Source: Aquimixticola soesokkakensis (GTDB lineage: Bacteria > Pseudomonadota > Alphaproteobacteria > Rhodobacterales > Rhodobacteraceae). From it: a DNA stretch of 64,000 bases. The position numbers were made by a program, and so were the translations under genes. Positions within the stretch are counted from its first letter, which is position 1. The number at the start of each line of letters is the position of its first letter. A model generated the notes under the pieces. It had not been told where the DNA came from and did no database searches. It worked only from the letters and a program-made list of their open reading frames with translations. Of this stretch, positions 15,796 to 24,143 are shown one piece after another. The stretch is from NCBI RefSeq assembly GCF_900172375.1, contig NZ_FWFS01000004.1:124001-188000 (forward strand), written 5' to 3'.

Positions 15796-18110
15796 TACGA
15801 CGTCCCCCGCTGAGCCATAGATTGCTGGCGCGCCAATGAGCTATTTGATTGAGATTTTACGGCTTGCCGCGTGATGATCATCGACTGCGGCCCCGAGATT
15901 GATGCAACATCGCTGCGGAAGGTACTGCCAGCCGATCCGGATACGACCAAATGGATTTGCTGCGGCCCTGAAGATTGTGAGGCCAAAGCCCGTTGCGCCT
16001 GACCCACATTGAGGATTGCGCCAGATTGGCTAGGCACAAACAGCTCGCTGTTGGGGGTGTTTTCGTTGACGAGATAGGCCTGGCCCGCTTGCACGCCACC
16101 ACCATTGGCGCGCGCGCCGCCGAAGATGCTCGAAATAGCCGCCCCGAGAAAGCCACTGAAACCGCCGCCGGACGATCTACCCGAGCCAATGCCGGCAAGT
16201 GTGTTGGCAAGGCCCTCTGCAGCAGACCGGATCGCGGCATCGGTGAGCATATCCAAAAGAACCTGCCCGAGGTTGTCGCCATTGCGCGCAGCAGTCAGCA
16301 ATGAGGTTGCAACGTCCTCGATGCCATCGCGCATATTGCCCCATTTTTCCTCATCAATGCTATCGGTGACCTGGGCAACGGCGCGAGCATAGGTTTCGGG
16401 TGCTTCTGCGAAATAACCGGCCTCGTTGAGAGCCTCCAGTTGGACAAGCTCGGCCTCGTATTTTTCGAGCGCCGTGCGGGTTCGGTCAATCCAACGCTCG
16501 GCCTCGCGCAAATTGTCATCGACCGGAGTGCTACCGCTGGCGCCCGATTTTCCGCCGCCTGTGTTGCGTGATGCATTTGCCGCAATATTGCCCGAGGCGA
16601 TTTCAGTGATCTGCGCGTCCGAAAGCGACAGACCCTTTTCTGTGGCATCGGCGCGGACGCTCGCAACCTCGCGCTCGAGAGCAAGCTGATCTCTTGTGAG
16701 GCCCTGTAGCCGCTCTTGCTCGCTGACATAATCAGATGCAGCGTCCGCTTGAGCGCCCAAGGCATTGAGATCGGCAAGTAGGCCTGACTTCGCTTCGGCA
16801 GGTGACTGTGGGCGTCTTGCAATGGAGGCATTGAGCTGGTCCGATTGTGACGTGGCAGCGCTCAGTTGACCAGTGACGGCACCAATGGCGGCGATCAACG
16901 CCGACATATCTATGCCGCTGACCTGTTCCAATCCACCAGCGGCGGCGAGCGCTTCGGTTAATGTGTCTGACAAAAGCGCATTGTATTCATCGATATCGAT
17001 CATGCCCATTTGCAGCTGGGCATTTAGGCCTGCGATGTTATCCGCCGCGCGGGCCATTTGGTCCGCAATCACATCGTTTCCGCTCACCTCTGCAATTTGA
17101 GCCATGGCAGCAAGACTATTTGCCAGTTCATCGGTGTCTGCGGTAAGGGCGCTAGAGGCGGCGGCCAGTTCACTCAGGCTGTCGGCGTTTGCATCAGAAA
17201 TATCAGCCAGGTCGGCAAACTTTGCATAGGCCTCGTCACTCAAAAGAGCCTTGGCGAGCGCATCCGTGCCAAAAATATCTTCAAGATTGGTTGTCGCCAA
17301 CCCCGGGATCATGTCAGCCAGAGCCAGAGCAAATTGCTTTCCGTAGCTACCCATCCGCGTGGATAGATCGGCCCATTTGCGATCGATAACATCGGCCTTT
17401 GCGATCAGCTCCTCGTCAAGTACCGCCCCCATATCATGCGCACGATCAATTGTAGCGCGTAGGGCATTTTCGCCTTGTCCCAGAATTTCAACAAAGCGCT
17501 CGCCCGCAGCGCCGCCGAATAGCTCATCGGAAATGCGGATCTGTGCAGCCTTGTCCATGCCCTCCATACGCCCGAGCATTTCCAGCATGAGTTCCGAGGG
17601 GTCTTTGATTTTCCGCTTCAACTCATCGCTGCTGTAGCCGAGGCGTTTCAAAGCATCCGCAGCGGGCCCCACGCCCGTCACCGTGAATTCATCCACGCGC
17701 AAAGCGAGTTCCTTGAAACCGTCAACCAGAGCGTCGACACCAATACGGTTCTGATCCGCAACATAGGACCATTCTTGGAATGCCTGCGCTGACAGGCCTG
17801 AGCGCTTCGCTTCATTGCCAATAGTGGCGATGCCTTTGACAGTCTGACCTATGTTGTTGACCACCATATCCAGCGCCGTGGTAATCGCTCCCGCAGCCAA
17901 GCCAGCCACAAAGGTTTTCCCGAGCGCAGTCGCACTCTTTCCCATCCGCGCAAAATTGGCATCAACCGTCTTTGCCATACCAGTTGTGTTCTTGCCCGCA
18001 TCTTTTGTCATGCGCGCGATCAGCTTGTTATTGCGATCCATCGCGCGCTGGAAATCTTTATCCTTTGCTCGCAGGAGGATCGTGATTGCTTCAAGGTTGT
18101 CGTCAGCCAT
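15792..18110 (-). CDS. Tail tape measure protein
   Basis: A protein of 772 residues from ATG 18110. It starts MADDNLEAITILLRAKDKDF and contains long helical, alanine-rich stretches, a hydrophobic segment (VAGLAAGAITTALDMVVNNI, about residue 70) and a glycine-rich, partly hydrophobic C-terminal third (GIGSGRSSGGGFSGFLGAAI). This is the usual make-up of a tape measure, which sets tail length; about 770 residues would predict a tail of roughly 110-120 nm by the 1.5 angstrom per residue rule. Its start overlaps the end of the frameshifted chaperone gene by 8 bp. Confidence 0.9.
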   Translation of the reverse strand: MADDNLEAITILLRAKDKDFQRAMDRNNKLIARMTKDAGKNTTGMAKTVDANFARMGKSATALGKTFVAGLAAGAITTALDMVVNNIGQTVKGIATIGNEAKRSGLSAQAFQEWSYVADQNRIGVDALVDGFKELALRVDEFTVTGVGPAADALKRLGYSSDELKRKIKDPSELMLEMLGRMEGMDKAAQIRISDELFGGAAGERFVEILGQGENALRATIDRAHDMGAVLDEELIAKADVIDRKWADLSTRMGSYGKQFALALADMIPGLATTNLEDIFGTDALAKALLSDEAYAKFADLADISDANADSLSELAAASSALTADTDELANSLAAMAQIAEVSGNDVIADQMARAADNIAGLNAQLQMGMIDIDEYNALLSDTLTEALAAAGGLEQVSGIDMSALIAAIGAVTGQLSAATSQSDQLNASIARRPQSPAEAKSGLLADLNALGAQADAASDYVSEQERLQGLTRDQLALEREVASVRADATEKGLSLSDAQITEIASGNIAANASRNTGGGKSGASGSTPVDDNLREAERWIDRTRTALEKYEAELVQLEALNEAGYFAEAPETYARAVAQVTDSIDEEKWGNMRDGIEDVATSLLTAARNGDNLGQVLLDMLTDAAIRSAAEGLANTLAGIGSGRSSGGGFSGFLGAAISSIFGGARANGGGVQAGQAYLVNENTPNSELFVPSQSGAILNVGQAQRALASQSSGPQQIHLVVSGSAGSTFRSDVASISGPQSMIITRQAVKSQSNSSLARQQSMAQRGTSY

Positions 18111-18255
18111 ACCGCGCCTCAAGCTCCTCTAGGTCTTTAATTGTGGGGGGTGGCAGTTCGCCCGACGCTGCCGATTGGGCCGCGTTCCAAGCGTCGACAA
18201 GTTCGCTGGTCTCTTTGGGTGTCAGCGCCCGCACCTCGCCAGGCAGGCGCCCCAT
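18103..18255 (-). CDS. Tail assembly chaperone, second (T) segment
   Basis: A 50-residue frame from ATG 18255 to TGA 18103 (MGRLPGEVRALTPKETSEL and on to LEELEARYG). It overlaps the stop of the preceding chaperone gene as TGATG and reaches into the tape-measure start. It is in the -1 frame of that gene. The same frame is open 27 codons further upstream to a run of nine A, so it is probably made mainly as the C-terminal part of a frameshift fusion (see 18336-18344). It may also be translated alone by coupling at TGATG. Tail assembly chaperones bind the tape measure. Confidence 0.75.
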   Translation of the reverse strand: MGRLPGEVRALTPKETSELVDAWNAAQSAASGELPPPTIKDLEELEARYG

Positions 18256-18677
18256 CACACCGCAGATATTTCGGACACGCTCTGCGGTGCCGTATCGCTC
18301 TTGGCGCTCGACTTTTTCACGGGCGATCCAGCCGCTTTTTTTTTATCGCCAGCCGTCAAAGCCGCAGGGATGAAGGTCACGCCAAGAACCCGCTGTGCTG
18401 TCTGGCGCAGAGCCATGTTTTCAGAGGGAGGCAGCGAAGAAATTAGCGCATCGGCCTCGCGATCCGTCATTCCGCCGCCAACCAAAGCAAGCGCCACGAT
18501 GTCACGCACATGGCTCACCTTTGGCGCGTCCCCGCGACCGAAAAGCTGGTCGAAAAGTTGAAAGACGCCGAAATCATATTGCAGCTCGAAACGCTCGATC
18601 TCGCCATTGCGCAGGACGAGGCGGCGAGTTTCCCCGCCGACCTTCTCTTCATAGACGCCGGTCGATGCAATCGCCAA
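18255..18677 (-). CDS. Tail assembly chaperone, first (G) segment; gene transfer agent gp10-like
   Basis: A protein of 140 residues starting MAIASTGVYEEKVGGETRRL. RLVLRNGEIERFELQYDFGVFQLF followed by READALISSLPPSEN resembles tail chaperones of the gene transfer agent gp10 type. After residue 111 the frame turns into a low-complexity Ser/Lys/Ala tail (AAGSPVKKSSAKSD), starting exactly at an A9 run. A -1 slip at that run replaces the tail with a charged helical extension, giving about 191 residues. It lies between the tail tube and tape measure genes, the standard site of G/GT. Confidence 0.85.
   Translation of the reverse strand: MAIASTGVYEEKVGGETRRLVLRNGEIERFELQYDFGVFQLFDQLFGRGDAPKVSHVRDIVALALVGGGMTDREADALISSLPPSENMALRQTAQRVLGVTFIPAALTAGDKKKAAGSPVKKSSAKSDTAPQSVSEISAV
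18336..18344 (-). promoter_or_regulatory. Programmed -1 ribosomal frameshift site (A9)
   Basis: The coding strand reads GAT AAA AAA AAA GCG. A slip back by one base puts ribosomes in a frame that continues AGC GGC TGG ATC and stays open for 27 codons to the ATG at 18255, then through the whole 50-codon T frame to TGA at 18103. The +1 frame hits a stop within a few codons. Lambda-type tail chaperones (gpG/gpGT) are made this way. Confidence 0.8.
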
Positions 18678-18679
18678 GG

Positions 18680-19108
18680 TCAGACCTCTGCAGTGAAGGT
18701 TACAGCCCCGCTTGATGCGGCAGAAAGGTTGAGCGTCACACCACCGGAAGCCTCGCCACCCAGCTCAAAGGACGAGAAAAAGAACGCGCCCGAGAAGGTG
18801 CCGAAATTAGGCACAATCACTTCCAAATTTGCGATTGGGGTGTCCGAGAGCACGGCGTTCAGCGTGGTGATCTCTTCTGCACGGCCCTTTGAAATCCCGT
18901 TCCCACTGAAGCTGACCCGTTTTGTGCCGTCGAGCACCTCAGTCCACATCGGGCCGCCCGGGTCGTCACAATCCGGCGTGGTAACGTCGATCTCTTCGTT
19001 GTTGATTGTGATCGTTTTGGTGGTCAACGCGCAAAGCGTCGTGAACGCTTCCGTCTCAGCGCCATCGCCAATCTTGATGAGGAGCGTGCGCCCCTTTTGC
19101 TTTGCCAT
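18680..19108 (-). CDS. Major tail tube protein (TP901-1 type)
   Basis: A protein of 142 residues from ATG 19108, preceded by GGAGG at 5 nt; ATG 19120 upstream contains that ribosome site and is unlikely. Features are GRTLLIKIGDG near the N-terminus, NEEIDVTTPDC, WTEVLDGTKRVSFSGNGI and a beta-rich end. These match the TP901-1/gene transfer agent major tail family, which stacks in rings to form the tail tube. It lies between tail terminator and chaperone genes, as expected. Confidence 0.88.
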   Translation of the reverse strand: MAKQKGRTLLIKIGDGAETEAFTTLCALTTKTITINNEEIDVTTPDCDDPGGPMWTEVLDGTKRVSFSGNGISKGRAEEITTLNAVLSDTPIANLEVIVPNFGTFSGAFFFSSFELGGEASGGVTLNLSAASSGAVTFTAEV

Positions 19109-19164
19109 ATCGGCCTCCATGTTTGAAAATGGGCACGCGCCCGAACTGCCTTGCCGAAGGGCGG

Positions 19165-19578
19165 TTAATCGGCCAAAGCGACAGATGCCTCGAAAGCAAC
19201 CGTGGCGATGTAGCTTTGCCCATCCGCAGCGCGGATGACGGCTTGTGTAAGGTAGTCACACCAATCCAGCGAAAATCCGGTGAGCTCCAAGTCTGCGTCA
19301 TCGAGGGACGCGCGGACAGCCGCGGCGATCCGCGTGGCCTCGACGCGGCCAGATGTGGGGCGTGAATAGCATTCAATGGAAAACGTGATGTCATCATCGA
19401 CGCCGCAGCTGAAACGCAGCGCTCGAAGATCGATGTTGCCAATGCGGACATAGGGGAATGTCACTGACTGAGGCGGCTCATCGTAGACACGCCCTGAAAC
19501 AAGCGCAGAGAGCGCGGCGTCAGATTTGAGCCGTGAGACAAGCGCCTTCTGAAGCGCAAGCGCAGAATCGTCAGCCAT
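19165..19578 (-). CDS. Tail terminator / completion protein (DUF3168)
   Basis: A protein of 137 residues. ALQKALVSRLKSDAALSALV, then GRVYDEPPQSVTFPYVRIG and a central beta region, fit the DUF3168 family, homologues of lambda gpU and SPP1 gp17 that cap the tail tube and join it to the head. It overlaps the preceding HK97 gp10-like gene by 8 bp and is followed by the tail tube gene. Confidence 0.85.
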   Translation of the reverse strand: MADDSALALQKALVSRLKSDAALSALVSGRVYDEPPQSVTFPYVRIGNIDLRALRFSCGVDDDITFSIECYSRPTSGRVEATRIAAAVRASLDDADLELTGFSLDWCDYLTQAVIRAADGQSYIATVAFEASVALAD

Positions 19579-19915
19579 TGAACAATTCCTTGACTGCTTT
19601 GGACGCCGCCCGTTTAGCGCGGCCCCTATGCCGCTTGCGCGACACCTTCAACGCGGGGTTTACAAACGGACGCGGGCCGTTCTTTCCCTCGATAACTTTG
19701 GACTTCGGCCCAAAGTCGGCGAGGTAAGCGCCACTTTCGAGCGCAGTCCCTTTGATCTGCGCGCGGTTTTCGCCGCTCTTGTTGGGAATCAGAACTTTCG
19801 CAATACTGATCAGCTCGTCGCCCGATTTTTTATTGGCCTGATCGACGTATTTCTTGACCCGATCCGGCAAATCTTTGAGCTTCTTAGCCACACGGTCACC
19901 ACCGATTACAGTCAT
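19571..19915 (-). CDS. HK97 gp10-like head-tail protein
   Basis: A protein of 114 residues from ATG 19915. It starts MTVIGGDRVAKKLKDLPDRV, is basic and contains LIPNKSGENRAQIKG and RPFVNPALKVSRKRH, both typical of the HK97 gp10 neck/tail-completion family. The open frame extends upstream, but that part is the reverse strand of the AT-rich cargo gene at 20016-20600. It is therefore separated from its usual operon partner, the head-closure gene at 20633, by that insertion. Confidence 0.85.
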   Translation of the reverse strand: MTVIGGDRVAKKLKDLPDRVKKYVDQANKKSGDELISIAKVLIPNKSGENRAQIKGTALESGAYLADFGPKSKVIEGKNGPRPFVNPALKVSRKRHRGRAKRAASKAVKELFNG

Positions 19916-20015
19916 GCTCGCCTCCAAAAGGTAAAGGCCCCGCTTGATGTTGGGACCGAATGTTTCAGTTTTTTGGTGTGGCCGGATAGGTCCGCGAATA
20001 ATTCGGAGAAAAGAA

Positions 20016-20600
20016 GTGAATATTTTTAAGTGGCTTTTTGGCTCAAAGACACCCGATGTACCGTCATGGACACGGAACGCAAATGGCAACTTTATGAAGT
20101 TGGCGAGCACCTACCGTATTACAGTTTTCAAGAGCGATCAGAGCGGCAAGGAATACTGGAAGTTTTGTTACTCTATTATTGAGGAGAGCGGATTTGATGA
20201 GGACGACCCCTTCTATTCCGATCACTATTTCTCAGAACTCGACGCTAGAGACGAAGCCGACGCATTCGAGGCGGGACAGCCCCTCACCAAACCAACCCTT
20301 CAAGCAGAAAAGTCAAAAAAAATTCGAGATCAACTTGATCAAAGACTTGATCAGCAGGAGGTAAAATTTCAGGAACTTGTAGCTAAAATAGAACGCGCCA
20401 GATCAGCCAAGACATTGACCATAAAACGCATCGAAAACTTGAAAAAGGAGGCCAACTCGAGAATTCTACAAGCAAACAACCTTGCCATTCAGGCGATAGA
20501 ACATGGGACGCCGTCACAAGACCGCAGAGCGGGCGCGCTCGATAAGAAGCACAAAACACTCTGGCCAATGATAGACAGCCTCCCTACTCCTGCCCCGTAA
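20016..20600 (+). CDS. Opposite-strand AT-rich cargo (moron) protein with coiled coil
   Basis: A protein of 194 residues from GTG 20016, with GGAGA at 20005-20009. It reads MNIFKWLFGSKTPDVPSW, then a beta/alpha domain with FMKLASTYRITVFKSDQSG and KEYWKFCYSIIEE, and a long charged coiled coil at about residues 95-160 (QRLDQQEVKFQELVAKIERA, NLKKEANSRILQANNLAIQA). No family is recognised. It is read against the whole leftward structural operon, in AT-richer sequence, between head closure and HK97 gp10-like genes. This is the hallmark of a horizontally added gene that could be expressed in the lysogen. Confidence 0.7.
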   Translation: MNIFKWLFGSKTPDVPSWTRNANGNFMKLASTYRITVFKSDQSGKEYWKFCYSIIEESGFDEDDPFYSDHYFSELDARDEADAFEAGQPLTKPTLQAEKSKKIRDQLDQRLDQQEVKFQELVAKIERARSAKTLTIKRIENLKKEANSRILQANNLAIQAIEHGTPSQDRRAGALDKKHKTLWPMIDSLPTPAP

Positions 20601-20632
20601 CCGATTCGCGGGTAATTTCCAGCACATCCCCA

Positions 20633-20968
20633 TTAATTTGCAACGCCTCTTTCACAGAGCAACTCCAGCAAAGACCGGTCGCGGCCTAGCTCAATGGGCG
20701 GGCTGATGATGTTCCACGCTGCACCCCGGAAAATCGCGCGATCTGCTGCTGCAATAGTCCGTGCCTGCGTAGAGGTTCGGATGCGCACGGTTGCCGTGTT
20801 GCTGGCCTCGATCACACCGGCTGCAACCTTTTCTCGTCCGCGCGTTTCAAGCACGTCAGCCCAGACGGTGAACATCGGCGCCCAGTCCTGTGCTGGATTG
20901 CCGTATTCGTCCTCACCTTTGCTCTGGCGCTCAAACGCCACGCGATCGCGCATTCTTCCGGCGGTCAT
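20633..20968 (-). CDS. Head-closure / head-tail adaptor protein (SPP1 gp16-like)
   Basis: A protein of 111 residues starting MTAGRMRDRVAFERQSKGED. The N-terminal RMRDRVAFERQ and central VWADVLETRGREKVAAGVIEA are characteristic of the phage head-tail joining family that plugs the portal-adaptor complex. It lies 3 bp after the connector gene on the same strand. The next structural gene is displaced about 1 kb by the plus-strand cargo gene. Confidence 0.85.
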   Translation of the reverse strand: MTAGRMRDRVAFERQSKGEDEYGNPAQDWAPMFTVWADVLETRGREKVAAGVIEASNTATVRIRTSTQARTIAAADRAIFRGAAWNIISPPIELGRDRSLLELLCERGVAN

Positions 20969-20971
20969 CGG

Positions 20972-21541
20972 CTACACTCCTACGCGGCGGTGCGGCGCGA
21001 TCAGCGCCTCAAATGCCATCGTGGGTTTGAAATCGCTGGCCGAGGTTTCCCTGTTTACATAGAGGCTTCCCACGAACAACAAGATAGCCGCCTTGAGCGA
21101 CCACGGGACATCAGCAGCGGCACCGAAACCAGCATTGAATGAGATCCTGATACCAGCCCGATCTGGCCCGACATTTGGAGATGAGAACCTATCAGAAAAG
21201 CGGATATAGTGGCCGCGTTGGTCCTGCAAAACTGTGTAGAGATCGGTTGAAACCGTGATCTCTTCGTCGTCTTCGTCGGTATATCCCACCTCGACAGACG
21301 AAACATCGGGAAATGGCAGGCGCAGCACCCTGCGCCATCTGTCATATTTCTGTTCCCAAGTTTGGGAAACCATGCACCGCCCCAGAAGCCCCGCATACCC
21401 GTCAAGATGAACCGTAGCGGCTGAGATGTAGCCTGAGATCAAGCTATCATCATCGTCGAAATCAACCCGCAAGTGTCCCTTGGCTTCTGCCAAAGTCACG
21501 GGTGTTTCTGTCGGGGAGGTGATCAAGACAGGGCGATGCAT
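20972..21541 (-). CDS. Head-tail connector protein (gp6-like)
   Basis: A protein of 189 residues. TLAEAKGHLRVDFDDDDSLISGYISAA is the signature of gp6/PhiE125 gp8-like connector proteins, followed by RVLRLPFPDVSSVEVGYTD and ILLFVGSLYVNRE. It forms the ring beneath the portal. It is in the usual place after the capsid region and 4 bp upstream of the head-closure gene's own region. Confidence 0.88.
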   Translation of the reverse strand: MHRPVLITSPTETPVTLAEAKGHLRVDFDDDDSLISGYISAATVHLDGYAGLLGRCMVSQTWEQKYDRWRRVLRLPFPDVSSVEVGYTDEDDEEITVSTDLYTVLQDQRGHYIRFSDRFSSPNVGPDRAGIRISFNAGFGAAADVPWSLKAAILLFVGSLYVNRETSASDFKPTMAFEALIAPHRRVGV

Positions 21542-21545
21542 AGTC

Positions 21546-21929
21546 TTAGGCGACCGGAGCGTCGTTCGGGTGGCCCTTTACGACCACGATTGCGGCCGCA
21601 ATGGATGTGCCGCCGTTCTTCGTCGTAACGGTGCGAATGTAACGCTTGTTGCCGACATAGCCGACCTTGACGATGCTGGCGGCTTCCAGAGTGGCGGGGA
21701 AGCTGCCCAGCAAGTAGGCCGCATCCACATCCGTATAATCCGCAGCCAGCGCATCGCTTTCTTGCAGCTTGGTGGTGTAATCGCCATCGCCGACGATTGC
21801 GCCGGTCGTGACGATCACGAGAGCCGAGTTGAAACCTTGCAGGTCAATACCGGTGTCAGTGGTAGTGGCAGCGAGAACAGCCGGAACCGTCGATTGCACC
21901 ATACCGATGTTAGAATAGATGTCCTTCAT
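21546..21929 (-). CDS. Probable capsid decoration/head fibre-like protein
   Basis: A protein of 127 residues starting MKDIYSNIGMVQSTVPAVLA. It is beta-rich, low in charge, with TTTDTGIDLQGFNSALVIVT and KVGYVGNKRYIRTVTTKNGG, and has no membrane segment. Similar short proteins between the major capsid and connector genes of alphaproteobacterial siphoviruses are annotated only as phage proteins. Decoration of the head is an inference from position and composition. Confidence 0.6.
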   Translation of the reverse strand: MKDIYSNIGMVQSTVPAVLAATTTDTGIDLQGFNSALVIVTTGAIVGDGDYTTKLQESDALAADYTDVDAAYLLGSFPATLEAASIVKVGYVGNKRYIRTVTTKNGGTSIAAAIVVVKGHPNDAPVA

Positions 21930-21990
21930 TGGATCACCCTTTCACATTTTGGGTTAAGTTAGCGCGGGCAGTGATCGCCCGCGCAATGTC

Positions 21991-23280
21991 TTAGGACGCT
22001 GCGACTTTCAGCAGCTTGATGGCCTCAAAGTTCTGCACACCGCCGCCGACGCGCTTCGTGGTGTAGAAGTGCACGTAGGGCTTATTGGTGTAGGGGTCGC
22101 GCAGAACGCGGATTCCGAAGCGGTCCACGATAAGATAGCCACGTTTGAAGTTGCCGAATGCAGTCGGGAATTTGCCTGCCCCGACAGCCTGCATGTTGTC
22201 GTCAGTGCGAACCGGCTTACCGAGGAAGGTCGGTGTTTCACCAGCTGCGGTCGGGTTGCCCCACAGGTAGGTGCCGTCGCCGTCCTTGAACTTGCGCATG
22301 GTACCTGCAACCACATCCGAAGTCAGCCAGGTCGCACCGTTGCGATACTGCTCTTTCAGGCTGTAATAGAGTTCGATCATGGCGTCAGCACCATTGTGCG
22401 TTGCATCTGTCAGGGCAGAGGCTACGCCGGTCGGGGTGTAGCCTAGTTTTCCCCATGCATACGAGGCGTTTGCCACGTTGGTATAAGACAGCAGACCACG
22501 GGGCTTGAGCACGCCGTCACCGGCGACGAAAGCAGCGCCCTCTTGCTCTGCGAAAGTGATCGCCACTTCGCTACCGAGCCACTCTGCAATATCGACGCGG
22601 GCATCGTCCAGCATCATCTGGGTCGCCGCTGGGTTGGCGTAGAGTTCCATGACGTTGAAAATCAACTCGCGCAGCGTTGGGGTATCGGTCTCAGTCCGCG
22701 CCTGCTTCTCGCCAACCCAGCCAGCGCCAGCGCCGCCCATGTTGACCAGCTTCTTGTATGTGCCGGACGAGATCGACATAACAGAGGCCAGTTCGCGCAT
22801 GACCGAAACAGTACCAGCGACGCGGTCGATGGTCGTCGCCATTTCTTCCGGCACCAGATAGCCGCCGTCAGGGTTGGATTCAGTCGTCAGCGAAGCCTTA
22901 ACCTCAAGTTCGCCCAGATCCGCGTCGGCAATCGCACGGTCGCCCTTGCGGAACCATTTGGAAAAAACCTCCGCATGTTCACGCGCGGCCGGGTCGGCAA
23001 CGTCGCTACCGATGCCACCAGCCTTGAGTGCGGCCAACATCGCGTTCGCTTCGTCCATCGCCTTGTTCAGCGATGTGATTTCAGCGTTGATGCGATCGAC
23101 CTTCTCGGTTTGGACCACATCTTGCTGGCCCTTTTTGAGGGCTTTGATTTCGGCATCATTCTCAGCCTTGAAGGCTTCAAAAGTCTTTTGAAGCTCAGCC
23201 AGAATAGCCTTCGGGTCGCTCATGTCCGCACGGACTGAGACGATTCCGCGCGCACGCGGTGCGGGGAAATGCAGGGTCAT
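21991..23280 (-). CDS. Major capsid protein (HK97 fold)
   Basis: A protein of 429 residues. The start at 23280 has a strong AAGGAG site and overlaps the protease stop as ATGA. An N-terminal coiled-coil delta domain of about 120 residues (LAELQKTFEAFKAENDAEIK onward) would act as a scaffold and be removed by the protease. The shell domain follows with TTESNPDGGYLVPEEMATTI, LASVMSISSGTYKKLVNMGG and ETPTFLGKPVRTDDNM, classic HK97-family landmarks. Confidence 0.95.
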   Translation of the reverse strand: MTLHFPAPRARGIVSVRADMSDPKAILAELQKTFEAFKAENDAEIKALKKGQQDVVQTEKVDRINAEITSLNKAMDEANAMLAALKAGGIGSDVADPAAREHAEVFSKWFRKGDRAIADADLGELEVKASLTTESNPDGGYLVPEEMATTIDRVAGTVSVMRELASVMSISSGTYKKLVNMGGAGAGWVGEKQARTETDTPTLRELIFNVMELYANPAATQMMLDDARVDIAEWLGSEVAITFAEQEGAAFVAGDGVLKPRGLLSYTNVANASYAWGKLGYTPTGVASALTDATHNGADAMIELYYSLKEQYRNGATWLTSDVVAGTMRKFKDGDGTYLWGNPTAAGETPTFLGKPVRTDDNMQAVGAGKFPTAFGNFKRGYLIVDRFGIRVLRDPYTNKPYVHFYTTKRVGGGVQNFEAIKLLKVAAS

Positions 23281-24143
23281 TGGTTATCTCCTTTTGACCT
23301 AATTGCAGCGATTAGGCTCATTGCTGAACCCGTCCAGTCGTCAGCGCCCGGCGTGACGGTTGAGGCAGCGCTCGGCTTGCCCCCTGTTGCGTCGGAAAGA
23401 AGCGCGCGGCGTTCTGTCCTCGGCAAGCCTGTCTTCGCCAAAGCAGCGTCAAGCCGCCTCAACGCAGAAATATCTGTTTTAATGGTCGCTTTGGCGCTCA
23501 CGGGAGCGTCAAATTCACCGTCGGCAAAACCCTTTTCGATGGCGTCCTGCGCCGTCATAAACGTGCCATCTGACGACCGTGTGGGGCCATCCAGCATCGC
23601 CATGATGCCTGCTTCATCGATGCCAGTTCTTGCGGAATAGATCGCTGCCATAGAGGTATCGAAAGTTTTGAACACATTGGCCGCGTCGGCAAAGTCATGC
23701 CGGTTACCCATCACTGCGCCCCAGGCGTTGTGAATCATCATAATGGACCCTTTGCCCATCAGGATATTGTCGCCGGCCATCGCAATGAATGAGGCCGCAG
23801 AAGCTGCGACACCCATAACCTTGACCGTAACCTGTGCCGGGTGTTCTTGCAGGAGGTTGTAGATCGCCAACCCCTCGAACATGTCGCCACCGGGGCTGTT
23901 GATGTTTACCGTTACCGCATTTGGCCCAATGGAACGCAGCGCAGCGCCCATGCGGCCTGCAGTGAACCCATCGCCCCACATGTCTTGACCGATCTGATCG
24001 TAAATAGAAATCGTGTTGGGGTTGTCTGACTCGGCAGCCAGTGGCGTTTCCGCCCACTGGTCAAGAGCGTCAGAAGGCGCATCCCAAACATAGGCGGCGG
24101 GTCGGTCAAAAGCCTTAGCCTTTGGGAGTTGTTTAAGGCTCAT
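23277..24143 (-). CDS. ClpP-like prohead maturation protease
   Basis: A protein of 288 residues from ATG 24143, preceded by AAGGAGG. VTVNINSPGGDMFEGLAIYN and GVAASAASFIAMAGDNILMG are ClpP/S49 motifs, with the nucleophile at Ser 115 and MIHNAWG giving His 138. It cleaves the scaffold domain from the capsid protein during head maturation. Order portal-protease-capsid is standard for HK97-type heads. It overlaps the portal stop by 11 bp and the capsid start by 4 bp. Confidence 0.93.
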   Translation of the reverse strand: MSLKQLPKAKAFDRPAAYVWDAPSDALDQWAETPLAAESDNPNTISIYDQIGQDMWGDGFTAGRMGAALRSIGPNAVTVNINSPGGDMFEGLAIYNLLQEHPAQVTVKVMGVAASAASFIAMAGDNILMGKGSIMMIHNAWGAVMGNRHDFADAANVFKTFDTSMAAIYSARTGIDEAGIMAMLDGPTRSSDGTFMTAQDAIEKGFADGEFDAPVSAKATIKTDISALRRLDAALAKTGLPRTERRALLSDATGGKPSAASTVTPGADDWTGSAMSLIAAIRSKGDNQ

